Positions 1 through 8,914 are shown, counted from the stretch's first letter. The stretch is DNA of 38,439 bases from an uncultured Flavobacteriales bacterium (GCA_903860985.1 CAIOSO010000124.1:1-38439), one strand, 5' to 3'. The notes: generated by a model not told the origin, from the sequence alone. Program-made: numbers and translations.

Positions 1-2450
1 AGTCCCAGCGCCGACATTCGTTAAATCTTCTGTCGTTGCGCCATTACTCCAACTGTAGGTATAGCCTGGTACGCCGCCATTTACCGTTAAATTCACTCCG
101 CCACTTGTTCCTCCGAAACATAAAGAAGCGGAGCTTGTGAGTGCAATTGTTAAAGATGATCCCGGTTCAGTAATTTGTCCCACATAACTTGCGCTACACC
201 CATTGGCATCCGTAATGGTTCCCGAATAAGTTCCAGAAGTTAAGTTAGAAAGATCTTGAGTCGTTTGTCCGTTTGTCCAAACATAGGAGTATCCTGGAGT
301 TCCACCAGAAACCGTTAAATCAACAACTCCATTTTGTTGTCCGAAACAAATGACATTGTTATTTTGTCCTGTCACCGTTAAAGGACTTGTAGGTTGTTCA
401 ACGATAAAGGTCATAAATAATCCACAACCTAAGACATCGTCGACATTTACAAAATAATTTCCAGGGGATAAATTCGTAATATCTTCAGCAATTGCTCCTG
501 TGCTCCAATCAAAGACATAGCCTGGCATTCCACCAGAAGGAGTTAGATTAATGGATCCATCAGCTCCACCAAAACAATTTACTGAATCGACTAATGAAGT
601 TACCACAACCGTATTCGATGGGTCAATGACCAAAATGGTTAAATCCGCAACACAGGCATTATTATCCGTCACTTGAACCACATATGTTCCACTTGATAAA
701 CCGGTAATATCCTGATTGGTTGATCCATTATTCCATGAATACGTGTAAGCCGGAACACCACCTGTAACTGTTAAATCAATTGCACCACTGATTGTACTCA
801 TACAAGAGGCATTTGTATGTGTTTCTGTTAAGTTCAAGCCAGAGATGGGTTGTACAATCGTTGTTACTAAAGTATCTGTACAGTTATTTGCATCAAGCGC
901 AATAACACTATATGTTCCTCCACCTACATTTGATAAATCTTCTAGTGTCGAACCATTATTCCATAGGTAAGTAAAAGGTGCTGAACCACCAATAACCGTT
1001 AAATCAATCGTTCCTGTAGTATCTCCAAAACAAAGTACATTCGAATGTGTTTCACTCATCAAAATTGGATTAGATACGTTTATCAAGGTAACTGAAAGTG
1101 AGTCTTGACAGCCATTCGCATCTTCTACTTGAAGTTGATACATTCCTGATGGGATCGAAGTTAAGTCTTCCGTATAGACAAAATTACTCCACGCAAATGA
1201 ATAAGGCGTAGTTCCGCCAATGGCAGTTACATTAATATTTCCCGTTGCTGCCCCATAGCAATAAATATTATTGTGAATTTCTGACAAACTCAAAGGAGAT
1301 AATGGTTCCGTTATTGTGTAACTTGAAGTTAGTATACAATTGTGATTATCTGTAATTAGCACAGAGTAGTTTCCTGAAGGAAGTGCGGAAATATTTTGCA
1401 AGATGCTACCATTGGACCAAGAATAAGAATAAGGTAAGGTTCCACCCGAAACACCAATATTTATTGCTCCAGAAGATTGGCCTAAACATCCAATTGGGGT
1501 GACCAATCCTGAAATAGATAATGGTGCAACTGGTTGGGAAACAGATACCGTGTATTGTGATGTACAGTTGTTATTATCCGTGATGACTACTTCATAGGAC
1601 CCTACAGGAAGGTTCGATAAATCTTGACTCGTCGCACCAGTATTCCAAGAATACGAATAATTTGGAGTCCCTCCCGAAACTGTCAAATCAATGGAGCCAG
1701 TTGAGCCGCCATAACACAATACATCCGTGTGCGTATCTTGACTATTTAGTGGTGCTGAAGGTTGTGTTACACTTGCCTGTACAGAAGTTAAACACCCATT
1801 AACATCAGAAACTTGTACGGAATAAGTACCAGCAGATAGTCCATTTAAATTTTGTGAGATTTGTCCATTGGACCAAATATACGAGTAAGGGAATGTTCCG
1901 CCAGAAACCGATAATCCTATGGAACCTGTTGAACCTCCAAAACAAAGGACGGGTATTGAAATGGTACTTAAAGTTACTGCTGTTGGTTGAGTTAGGGTGA
2001 TTGATTTTGTGGAGACACATCCCTTCGAATCTGTGACAGTTACGGTATATGTACCTGCAGAAAGTCCAGTTGCTGTTGCACTTGTTTGTCCATTTGACCA
2101 TAAATACGTGTAGGGCAATGTTCCCCCAGTAGCTGAAGCGATAGCTGAACCATCGGTTGCATTATAACAAGAAATATTTTGACCGTGATAATTCGAAGAA
2201 ATCACAATATTTGAAACAAGCGTATCTGGTTCGGAAATAGCATAAGTTGCTGTATTCGTGCATAGGTAGACATCTTGAATATTGATTGTATACAAGCCCG
2301 GACTTAAATTCGTGATGTTATTGGTCGTATTTCCTGTTGACCAAGTATAATTAATTGGCGCTCCACCTGATGCAGAAACAGAGATAGTACCATTATCGGA
2401 ATTAAAACACGAGCTGTTTGTTAAATTAACGAGGTTTACTAATGGTGTTG
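1..2450 (-). repeat. Array of eleven SprB-type protein repeats (about 225 bp period)
   Basis: Tryptophan-centred W[ST]NG-type motifs recur on the minus strand near 60, 285, 515, 745, 970, 1195, 1425, 1650, 1880, 2105 and 2345, one about every 225-230 bases. Each unit carries a Cys near its start (SCF, LCY, NCF) and another near its end (NGC, NNC), probably a disulfide. At DNA level the copies are well diverged, so this is an old protein-level repeat array and not a recent tandem amplification. The eleventh copy is cut by the window edge. A twelfth apparent unit near 2610 is an Ig/PKD-like domain. Confidence 0.85.
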
Positions 2451-4314
2451 GGTTTACAGTTACTGTTTCCGTTAAATTACTGAAGGCACATTGTGATCCT
2501 GTAAAGGTTATATTCAAAGCATAAGTGCCTGAATTGCTAGAGGTTAAATTTGGTATTGATGGGTTAAGTAAGGTAGAGGTAAATCCATTCGGTCCCGACC
2601 ATGAATAATTAGCCCATTGTGAATACAAAGAAGTTAATTGAAGGGTGCCCCCGACACAAAGAGGTGGATTTGAAGTTATTCCAACCACTGGACAGCCTGT
2701 AGTATTTATGGTAACCAAATTATTGGCTGAAGTCGCACAACCCAAGGCATCGTACACATCAGAAGCACCATTGTTATTAACTGTAGATCCCGATAATACA
2801 CCTGTACCAAAAATATACGCCTTATTTTCAAGCGTACTATCACACGCGAGAATCAAACAATCATTTACCACAACCACTCTAAATCGAACAGATGAGCTAT
2901 CAGCACCATTTACTGAATTAACCATTTGTCCACCAATTGCAGCCGTTGCTCCAGTTCCAACACGCATTCTCACAACACGATTAGCTGCATCGTATTCAGC
3001 TTGATCATCGTTAGTTCCATCGGTTTTGGCACCTGCAAAAGGTCCATTCAAGTATGTAATTGAGTTCGGAACATAATTTGTCCTGATATCCAGCGTGTCC
3101 GTTATGAAGGTATTGATAGAAACGTCAGAACCAATGTTTTTTCCGGTTACGGTATATTCTAAAACGTCACCTGGAACTACTGCTCCTCCATTTAGGTCAT
3201 TTACTGTTACGGATGCCCGTAAGTCTGGTTCATAAATATCAATTGCTGAAGTGAGGACCCTGGTAATAATCGTTTCCGAAGAAGTCGTCACGCGAATATT
3301 TGCTGAACTAGCATTATTCCCCAGATAATTTTGGGCGGCATTATTAGGTAAATAAATCGTGGCATCATATCCCAAATTGTTGTTATTACTTGGGTTTCGA
3401 AAAGGTGTCATAACCCCGCCGTAGGCAATGGTACTATTGAACATATCCGTTGCATTGTGCAAAGCATCTGTTACTTGAACATAATTGGTTCCTACACCAT
3501 TGAACAACAATTGATCTCCTGTTTGATTTCTATCACCATCATAAGCTACTACGCCCAATTCAAAATTAACGGCGCCGCTAATTGGTGTCAAGAAACCAGA
3601 TACTGGTATAGTAACCGTGTTTGAACTCGTGCCTTGACTGACATTTGCCAAACCATCAAATACTGTTAAATTTTTAAATGATTGAGCTGTATTCTTATAG
3701 ACAACGACGATGGTCCAACCTCCCCATAAATTAGTAGAATTTGTCTGGGTTACCAAATTCGCTAATGTAAACCTTGCTTTAATTCCAGCAGATTGAACAA
3801 TAGAAGTGATATTTTTAAAGCAGAAATAAGATACTGTTCCTGAATATGCAAGGGTTTGGTCGGCAGTCAAATCTTGATATGCACCACTATTTACTTTTAA
3901 TTTAACGTTGCTGCGACTCGCATAGTTCGTTGTTGACGTAGTAATTTTTGCTCCCCAGTAAAGTCCTGCCCATAAAATCTCACTACAGTTAGCTAAATTC
4001 AAACTATCCGATGAAGACATGAATGTGCTTGCATCACCGTCCATGTCAATGTAGCTCATCGTAAAATTATTGTTCTGACCTGTTCCTGCCGGTGGGAATT
4101 CTGCCTTCGCAGTTGTACATGAAGTGGAAGAATTACACGTTACAGAAGAATTCGAGATATAACGAAGCCCACCCTTTTGAGATGTTTGGTAACGGATTGT
4201 AAAGGGATTTATTACTTGCGATTGCACACTAAGATTCACAAGCACTCCTATGAAAGAAAATACCAAAAAGAAAAATCTAAGTCGGAAAAAAGAGTATTTT
4301 TTCAATTCATTCAT
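1..4314 (-). CDS. Giant secreted SprB-repeat surface protein (partial, C-terminus beyond window)
   Basis: One uninterrupted frame runs from ATG at 4314 to the window edge: 1438 codons, no stop. The start is fixed by an ATG opening a signal peptide (basic start, hydrophobic core FFLVFSFIGVLVNLSV, then QSQV). Residues about 30-530 are an unrepeated exported region with the motif ILWAGLYWGA, common in Bacteroidota surface proteins, and a DUF11-like part (LEYTVTGKNIGSDVS). An Ig/PKD-like domain follows at about 538-615 (NPPLCVGGTLQL). From about residue 620 there are eleven SprB repeats of about 75 residues. Each has a core such as VLCFGG..G.IDLTVSGGTP.YSY.WSNG..T.DLSNL..GTY.V...D.NGC. The protein is inferred to be T9SS-exported; the sorting domain would lie off-window. 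It could be a gliding adhesin like SprB or a non-motile surface fibre. The family call is firm, the role is inference. Confidence 0.9.
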   Translation of the reverse strand, partial: MNELKKYSFFRLRFFFLVFSFIGVLVNLSVQSQVINPFTIRYQTSQKGGLRYISNSSVTCNSSTSCTTAKAEFPPAGTGQNNNFTMSYIDMDGDASTFMSSSDSLNLANCSEILWAGLYWGAKITTSTTNYASRSNVKLKVNSGAYQDLTADQTLAYSGTVSYFCFKNITSIVQSAGIKARFTLANLVTQTNSTNLWGGWTIVVVYKNTAQSFKNLTVFDGLANVSQGTSSNTVTIPVSGFLTPISGAVNFELGVVAYDGDRNQTGDQLLFNGVGTNYVQVTDALHNATDMFNSTIAYGGVMTPFRNPSNNNNLGYDATIYLPNNAAQNYLGNNASSANIRVTTSSETIITRVLTSAIDIYEPDLRASVTVNDLNGGAVVPGDVLEYTVTGKNIGSDVSINTFITDTLDIRTNYVPNSITYLNGPFAGAKTDGTNDDQAEYDAANRVVRMRVGTGATAAIGGQMVNSVNGADSSSVRFRVVVVNDCLILACDSTLENKAYIFGTGVLSGSTVNNNGASDVYDALGCATSANNLVTINTTGCPVVGITSNPPLCVGGTLQLTSLYSQWANYSWSGPNGFTSTLLNPSIPNLTSSNSGTYALNITFTGSQCAFSNLTETVTVNPTPLVNLVNLTNSSCFNSDNGTISVSASGGAPINYTWSTGNTTNNITNLSPGLYTINIQDVYLCTNTATYAISEPDTLVSNIVISSNYHGQNISCYNATDGSAIASATGGTLPYTYLWSNGQTSATATGLSAGTYTVTVTDSKGCVSTKSITLTQPTAVTLSTISIPVLCFGGSTGSIGLSVSGGTFPYSYIWSNGQISQNLNGLSAGTYSVQVSDVNGCLTSVQASVTQPSAPLNSQDTHTDVLCYGGSTGSIDLTVSGGTPNYSYSWNTGATSQDLSNLPVGSYEVVITDNNNCTSQYTVSVSQPVAPLSISGLVTPIGCLGQSSGAINIGVSGGTLPYSYSWSNGSILQNISALPSGNYSVLITDNHNCILTSSYTITEPLSPLSLSEIHNNIYCYGAATGNINVTAIGGTTPYSFAWSNFVYTEDLTSIPSGMYQLQVEDANGCQDSLSVTLINVSNPILMSETHSNVLCFGDTTGTIDLTVIGGSAPFTYLWNNGSTLEDLSNVGGGTYSVIALDANNCTDTLVTTIVQPISGLNLTETHTNASCMSTISGAIDLTVTGGVPAYTYSWNNGSTNQDITGLSSGTYVVQVTDNNACVADLTILVIDPSNTVVVTSLVDSVNCFGGADGSINLTPSGGMPGYVFDWSTGAIAEDITNLSPGNYFVNVDDVLGCGLFMTFIVEQPTSPLTVTGQNNNVICFGQQNGVVDLTVSGGTPGYSYVWTNGQTTQDLSNLTSGTYSGTITDANGCSASYVGQITEPGSSLTIALTSSASLCFGGTSGGVNLTVNGGVPGYTYSWSNGATTEDLTNVGAGT

Positions 4315-4409
4315 AGCTTTTAGGAGAGTTTATAGCTTGTTTATAACGAAATTGGAGGCAAAAGGTTGCCCTATATTAGATTACTTTAACAACTTTTACC
4401 TGCGCTTCA

Positions 4410-5951
4410 TTAAAGAGGGATGTTGCCGTGTTTTTTTTTCGGTAAGGTTTCGGACTTATTTTCTAACATGTTATAACCATTGATTAACTTTTGACGTGTT
4501 TCTTTCGGCAAAATAACATCATCAATTATTCCCCTTTCTGCAGCGCGATATGGATTGGCAAAAGTATCAGCATATTCGGCTTCTTTTTCTAACCATTTTT
4601 CCTGTGGATTCTCTGAGGAAGAGATCTCTCGTTTGAAGATAATCTCCGCAGCACCTTTGGCACCCATCACTGCAATTTCAGCAGTGGGCCAAGCAAAACT
4701 TAAATCAGCACCTAAACTTTTTGAGTTCATCACGCAATAAGCTCCACCATATGCTTTTCGTGTAATAATTGTTATTTTTGGAACTGTCGCTTCGGCAAAG
4801 GCATATAATAATTTTGCTCCATGTGTAATGATTCCCCGCCATTCCTGATCCGTTCCGGGCAAGAATCCAGGTACATCCTCAATCACAAGTAAAGGAATGT
4901 TGAAAGAATCACAAAAGCGAACAAAACGCGCTCCTTTACGCGATGCATCAATATCTAAAACCCCTGCCATTGCAGCTGGTTGATTGGCAATAATCCCGAT
5001 GGTTTTTCCTTCTAAACGGGCGAATCCAACGACAATGTTCTTTGCGAAGTCCTCTTGAACTTCTCTGAAACTTGCGTCATCAATAATACACTCGATGACC
5101 TTTTTGATATCATAAGGCGTATTCGTGTTTTCAGGGATGATTTTTTCAATTTGATTCAACTTAGACGAAGAGAACTCAAAAACACTTGGTTCTGGAGCCA
5201 ATTCATAGGAGTTTTGAGGTAAATACGTGATTAAATCGCGCGCTTTCTTGATACACTCCATATCATTCACCGCAGTGAAGTGATTTACTCCGGATTTTTC
5301 CGCGTGCGTTTTTGCACCACCTAAATCTTCCGAAGTCACTTCTTCATGCGTAACCGTTTTTACCACGTTAGGTCCTGTTACGAACATGTAAGATGTTTCT
5401 TCCACCATAAAGATGAAATCTGTTAGAGCAGGTGAGTACACCGCACCGCCAGCACATGGACCCATGATTAGGGAAAGTTGAGGGATGACACCTGATGCTC
5501 GAGTATTGCGAAAGAAAATATCCGCATATCCACTTAAGGAAACCACTCCTTCTTGAATTCTTGCACCACCAGAATCATTCATTCCAATGATTGGAGCTCC
5601 ATTTTTCATGGCAAGGTCCATTACACGACAAATTTTTGCTGCCTGCGTTTCCGAGAGGGATCCGCCTAAAACAGTGAAATCCTGAGAGTATACATAGACT
5701 AATCTTCCGTGAATGTTGCCAAATCCAGTGATGACACCATCACCCGGATATTTTTGTTTTTCCAAACCGAAATTCGTTGAACGGTGTTCTACGAAAGCAC
5801 CAATTTCATTGAAAGAATTTTCATCTAACAAAAGTGTAACACGTTCTCTTGCTGTTAACTTTCCTTGTTGATGCTGTTTTTCGATGCGTTCTTTTCCGCC
5901 CGCTAAGTGTAGCTCTTCTCGTTTTTGAGCTAAAAGTAAATTTCTGTCCAT
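4410..5951 (-). CDS. Acyl-CoA (propionyl/acetyl-CoA) carboxylase, carboxyltransferase beta subunit
   Basis: This 513-residue protein transfers CO2 from carboxybiotin to an acyl-CoA, and its length is typical of PccB/AccD5-type subunits. Both halves of the carboxyltransferase fold are visible: the N-terminal half with GGARIQEGVVSLSGYADIF and GPCAGGAVYSPALTDF, and the C-terminal half with GFLPGTDQEWRGIITHG, RKAYGGAY and AWPTAEIAVMGAKGAAE. I start at the ATG at 5951 (MDRNLLLAQKREEL). The in-frame ATG at 5969 lies inside a probable -7 promoter box. Residue 406 is Cys where Streptomyces PccB has the specificity-setting Asp (AYGGAYC versus AYGGAYD), so propionyl- versus acetyl-CoA preference cannot be read directly. 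The biotin carrier at 17872-18333 is a plausible partner; no biotin carboxylase is in the window. Confidence 0.92.
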   Translation of the reverse strand: MDRNLLLAQKREELHLAGGKERIEKQHQQGKLTARERVTLLLDENSFNEIGAFVEHRSTNFGLEKQKYPGDGVITGFGNIHGRLVYVYSQDFTVLGGSLSETQAAKICRVMDLAMKNGAPIIGMNDSGGARIQEGVVSLSGYADIFFRNTRASGVIPQLSLIMGPCAGGAVYSPALTDFIFMVEETSYMFVTGPNVVKTVTHEEVTSEDLGGAKTHAEKSGVNHFTAVNDMECIKKARDLITYLPQNSYELAPEPSVFEFSSSKLNQIEKIIPENTNTPYDIKKVIECIIDDASFREVQEDFAKNIVVGFARLEGKTIGIIANQPAAMAGVLDIDASRKGARFVRFCDSFNIPLLVIEDVPGFLPGTDQEWRGIITHGAKLLYAFAEATVPKITIITRKAYGGAYCVMNSKSLGADLSFAWPTAEIAVMGAKGAAEIIFKREISSSENPQEKWLEKEAEYADTFANPYRAAERGIIDDVILPKETRQKLINGYNMLENKSETLPKKKHGNIPL

Positions 5952-5968
5952 ATGCACTACTAAGTACA

Positions 5969-5976
5969 CAAATTTA
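5969..5976 (-). promoter_or_regulatory. -7 promoter box for the carboxyltransferase gene
   Basis: The minus strand reads TAAATTTG, an exact match to the Bacteroidota -7 consensus TAnnTTTG, ending 17 bases before the ATG at 5951. No clear -33 TTG is present at the expected spacing. Confidence 0.5.
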
Positions 5977-5983
5977 AGGGAAA

Positions 5984-6571
5984 TTACCGCGGGAAAAAAG
6001 CGCTGAATTTATCTGCGAAAAGGGTGATGCAAGCAAAGCCCAAAATGAGGCATAAAAAGCTCGCTGTTTTTGACATTTCCGACACTGTTAATCCTATACT
6101 CAACAAAAGAAACAGCATAAAGTAAGCAAAGATTTGAACAGAGTGATTTTGCCAGGATTTGAGGTGCATATCGTTTGAAAATTGTTTCATGTTCATCTTA
6201 AAACGCATTCGTTCACCGATAATCACCAATGGAAATAAGAAGAATCCTTGTGCAAAACCGGAATCTTTATACCAGAAAAAAGCATTCATTTCATGTGCAA
6301 AATTTATGGATGGATGTAACATGAAATTATACCAATGAACCATGAAAACGAAGGCAATAAAAATGAGCGCGTTTAGCAAATAAGAGCGTTGACTGATTTG
6401 CTGTTGTTTTTTGACATAACGCATTCGATACAAGTGTGATACTTCACGTGCCAATTGATCCAATAAAAAGAAAAGACAAATAAAGTAGATGCTCCAATCC
6501 CACATAAAAAACCCTAAAATTGGGATGAGAATGTCCCCAAGTAAAGAAGCTATTTTCTCTTGTCGATTCAT
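5984..6571 (-). CDS. Polytopic inner-membrane protein of unknown function
   Basis: The 195-residue protein is not one I recognise. It has about five hydrophobic segments: around residues 10-36 (DILIPILGFFMWDWSIYFIC), 68-85, 107-121, 144-163 and 168-188. A basic cytoplasmic-looking loop RMRYVKKQQQ lies after the first pair. Aromatic residues are frequent (W, Y, F) and I see no catalytic motif. Its ATG overlaps the stop of the upstream TPR lipoprotein by 4 bases, so the two are almost certainly co-transcribed and translationally coupled. It ends 32 bases before the carboxyltransferase start. A small-molecule transporter or membrane scaffold is possible, but nothing in the sequence decides it. 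Confidence 0.75.
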   Translation of the reverse strand: MNRQEKIASLLGDILIPILGFFMWDWSIYFICLFFLLDQLAREVSHLYRMRYVKKQQQISQRSYLLNALIFIAFVFMVHWYNFMLHPSINFAHEMNAFFWYKDSGFAQGFFLFPLVIIGERMRFKMNMKQFSNDMHLKSWQNHSVQIFAYFMLFLLLSIGLTVSEMSKTASFLCLILGFACITLFADKFSAFFPR

Positions 6572-7575
6572 CGCTTGTTCTTCAAGACGGCAACACGTTC
6601 TTTCGTTAATGCGTAGTCAGGATCCATTTTTAACACCTTTGCATACGTGAATAATGCATTGGTGATGTCGTTCTTTTCCTCGTAGACCATTCCTAAATTA
6701 TGGTAAGATGGAATGTGTTCCTGATTCGCTTTAATCGCTTTTTTATAATAAAAAATGGCGGAGTCTAACTGAGGTTTATCGAATTGATAAATTCGCGCTA
6801 TGTGAAAATACGCATCAGCATAGGAAGAGTCAATTCGCGCCATTTTTCGGTATAAACCCAATGCTTGATCTGTTTGACCTAAATTTTCTTTTGCAAAGGC
6901 AAGTGCATAAATGACTTCGGTGTTTTTCGGGTCTAACTGATAAGCAGTTGTGTATTTTTCCATCCCTAGTTTTGCGTCCCCGTTCAGTTCATATAGTACG
7001 GCTAAGGACAAATACGCCATGGTGCATTTCGGGTCGATTTGCACAGCCGTTTCATAAGAGGAGATGGCTAATTTCAAATCTTGTTTTAAGCGGTAATTGG
7101 TTCCTTTTAAAATATAAGCATCACGGTACCTTGGATTAATGCGCAAGGCTTTATTGATGTAGATAAAGGAATTATCCATGTCTTCCAACATTGTGTACGT
7201 ATTCGCTAATCCGACAAGTGCTTTTTCGCTTTTAGGATTAGCCTTCACGAGCGATTTATACATCAAATGTCCGCGTAACATGTCATCCGCAGAGCGTGAA
7301 GGTTTATTGATGAGCGCTTCCGCATACAACACGCGTGTTTCGAAAGAGAGACTGTCTAATCGATATGCTTTTGCCGCGATTTCAAGTGCTTTTTGATATT
7401 GTACTTTTTCGATCAATTCGTTTCCTTTCTTCACGAGAAGCGGCACACTATCTGGATAAAGTATGATTAAACTGTCAAGGCTGAGTTTTGACGTGTCGAT
7501 TTTTTTTGCTGTATCACCACAACTCAAAAGTAGGGATGAAAGTATCGCTGAAATAAGTACAAATAATAAACGCAT
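6568..7575 (-). CDS. TPR-repeat lipoprotein
   Basis: The protein has a lipoprotein signal peptide, MRLLFVLISAILSSLLLSC, with lipobox LLSC; the Cys at about residue 19 would be acylated. About eight tetratricopeptide repeats fill the rest (for example ALRINPRYRDAYILKGTNYR and VQIDPKCTMAYLSLAVLYE), with the usual A/L/Y/P spacing. TPRs form a superhelical binding scaffold, so this is likely a periplasmic, membrane-anchored adaptor. I start at ATG 7575 (335 residues); the frame can be extended only to a TTG at 7581, which is less likely. It is probably the first gene of an operon with the membrane protein below. SprE/PorW is also a TPR lipoprotein of the T9SS, but it is much larger, so I do not equate them. 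Confidence 0.85.
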   Translation of the reverse strand: MRLLFVLISAILSSLLLSCGDTAKKIDTSKLSLDSLIILYPDSVPLLVKKGNELIEKVQYQKALEIAAKAYRLDSLSFETRVLYAEALINKPSRSADDMLRGHLMYKSLVKANPKSEKALVGLANTYTMLEDMDNSFIYINKALRINPRYRDAYILKGTNYRLKQDLKLAISSYETAVQIDPKCTMAYLSLAVLYELNGDAKLGMEKYTTAYQLDPKNTEVIYALAFAKENLGQTDQALGLYRKMARIDSSYADAYFHIARIYQFDKPQLDSAIFYYKKAIKANQEHIPSYHNLGMVYEEKNDITNALFTYAKVLKMDPDYALTKERVAVLKNKR

Positions 7576-7578
7576 GAA

Positions 7579-7586
7579 CAAAAGTA
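7579..7586 (-). promoter_or_regulatory. -7 promoter box before the TPR lipoprotein gene
   Basis: The minus strand reads TACTTTTG, matching TAnnTTTG, only 3 bases before ATG 7575. If used, the transcript would start at or within the start codon. It faces the promoter of the divergent gene at 7641. Confidence 0.35.
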
Positions 7587-7592
7587 AGTATT

Positions 7593-7622
7593 TTGAATTG
7601 GAATTAATCTTGCCTACCTTTG
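7593..7622 (+). promoter_or_regulatory. Bacteroidota-type promoter (TTG-N19-TACCTTTG)
   Basis: A -33 TTG at 7593-7595 is followed, after 19 bases, by TACCTTTG at 7615-7622. This fits the TTG-N17-23-TAnnTTTG consensus and is the best complete promoter in the window. It lies 18 bases before the ATG at 7641. Confidence 0.65.
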
Positions 7623-7640
7623 TGAACGAATAATTTAGAT

Positions 7641-7886
7641 ATGAAGGTTAAACTACTTGTACTATTAATTGCCTTAATTTCCTTTTCTCAGGACCTGTTT
7701 GCGCAGGGGTGTTCACAATGTAAGATGTTGGCAGAGCAAAATGCTGGATTGGATGAAAATTCTTTCGGATCTAACATCAATGGAGGGATTCTCTATTTGA
7801 TGATTATCCCCTATTTATTATTGATGTTTTTGTTTAGAAATCAACTCATTGGTTTTTTAATAAGCTTCTTTTCGAAAAAAGCTTAG
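7641..7886 (+). CDS. Small exported membrane protein with CxxC motif
   Basis: This 81-residue protein has an N-terminal signal peptide (MKVKLLVLLIALISFSQDLFAQ), a short extracytoplasmic part beginning GCSQCKMLAEQ with a CxxC pair, a hydrophobic helix (GILYLMIIPYLLLMFLF) and a short basic tail FFSKKA. CxxC just after the cleavage site suggests a redox or metal-binding role in the periplasm, but no catalytic context is visible. It has its own promoter and stands alone between a divergent TPR lipoprotein and a convergent oxidoreductase, whose stop codon overlaps its own (TTAG at 7883-7886). Its length and clean signal peptide make it a credible gene rather than a chance frame. Confidence 0.8.
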   Translation: MKVKLLVLLIALISFSQDLFAQGCSQCKMLAEQNAGLDENSFGSNINGGILYLMIIPYLLLMFLFRNQLIGFLISFFSKKA

Positions 7887-8911
7887 TTCCAACGAACGGT
7901 GATTTTCCCCATCGATTTACCACTTTCCAATAAATCGTGTGCTTCCGTGATTTGATTGTCTGTAAAAATTCCACCAACATATGTGGTGATTTCATTCTTG
8001 CGATATAACTCAAGCATTTCTTGAAGACAAGTGGAGATGACTTCCGGATAGCTGTCTGCAATTTTCAACATATTTACACCTACCATACTTTTGGATTGCA
8101 TCATAAGTCCGATTGGCAAAACAAATCCCATGTCCCAAAGAAACTTTAGTTTCGAAAAAAGACCGAATTTTCCTCCGATCATTTGCGATCCTCCAAACAA
8201 ATAAAGTCTTCCATTTGGACCTAACAACTTCATGTCCTTTTTAATGGTGTCACCAGCAACTGGGTTGAAGCTAGCGCTCAACTGTTGATTTCCCAGAAGC
8301 TTTTTTAATTCCACCTCGTATTGCGTCGTTTTGTAATTAATCACGAAATCGGCCCCTAATTTTTGTGCTAATTCGCGCTTATCTTCAGATCCTATTTTTG
8401 CATATACGGTTGCACCTTTTCGTTTTGCCAATTGAATCAATAGAGACCCTACTCCTCCGGCTGCCGCGTGAATTAATACCTGTTCATTTTTTCGAATTGG
8501 GGAAACAACTTCGGACATATAGTAAGCGGTGACGCCTTGTGTTGACAGGGACATCGCCATTTCGGCAGGTAAATCATCGATGGCTACAATTGCATTCACT
8601 TTGGTTTGAACAAGTTTCGCGTAGCCACCAAATCTAGAAAATGCTAATACCCGTTTTCCCATCCATTCGGATGGACAGTTCGACCCAACTTGTTTGACAA
8701 TTCCGACTAGCTCATAGCCTAAAACGCAAGGTAATGGCGGGGCTTCTTTGTACAAACCATGACGCGCCATAACATCGGCATAATTTAAACCAAATGCTTC
8801 GCTCTCAATGAGAACCTCATCAGCTCCTAAGTTTGGAAGTACGACGATTCTTCGTTCAAATGCTTTGGAGGAAGGTCCGATTTGACACAGGACAATTGCT
8901 TCAGTTTCCAT
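7883..8911 (-). CDS. Zinc-independent MDR-family quinone/NADPH oxidoreductase (VAT-1-like)
   Basis: This is a 342-residue medium-chain dehydrogenase/reductase. The N-terminal GroES-like half has EAFGLNYADVMARHGLY and PPLPCVLGYELVGIV. The NAD(P)-binding Rossmann half has IHAAAGGVGSLLIQLAKRKG and KLGADFVINY. The C-terminal stretch FNPVAGDTIKKDMKLLGPNG, LYLFGG and DLLESGKSMGKITV resembles the VAT-1/quinone-oxidoreductase branch. The structural and catalytic zinc ligands of alcohol dehydrogenases are absent, as expected for quinone or enone reductases using NADPH. The natural substrate cannot be read. It starts 3 bases after the stop of the outer-membrane barrel gene, so it may be co-transcribed with it. 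Confidence 0.88.
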   Translation of the reverse strand: METEAIVLCQIGPSSKAFERRIVVLPNLGADEVLIESEAFGLNYADVMARHGLYKEAPPLPCVLGYELVGIVKQVGSNCPSEWMGKRVLAFSRFGGYAKLVQTKVNAIVAIDDLPAEMAMSLSTQGVTAYYMSEVVSPIRKNEQVLIHAAAGGVGSLLIQLAKRKGATVYAKIGSEDKRELAQKLGADFVINYKTTQYEVELKKLLGNQQLSASFNPVAGDTIKKDMKLLGPNGRLYLFGGSQMIGGKFGLFSKLKFLWDMGFVLPIGLMMQSKSMVGVNMLKIADSYPEVISTCLQEMLELYRKNEITTYVGGIFTDNQITEAHDLLESGKSMGKITVRWN

Positions 8912-8914
8912 TTT

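Noticed and set aside
2645-3004. 119-codon plus-strand open frame inside the SprB-repeat gene
   Set aside because: It lies opposite a continuous, clearly coding minus-strand frame with signal peptide and domain order. No recognisable protein features.
4315-4409. Promoter for the SprB-repeat gene
   Set aside because: No TAnnTTTG with acceptable spacing was found in these 95 bases (closest: CCTTTTTG, 6 of 8). I list no promoter here.
4250-4483. 77-codon plus-strand open frame across the gap 4315-4409
   Set aside because: It overlaps the 5' end of the SprB-repeat gene and the 3' end of the carboxyltransferase, is low-complexity, and has no promoter box.
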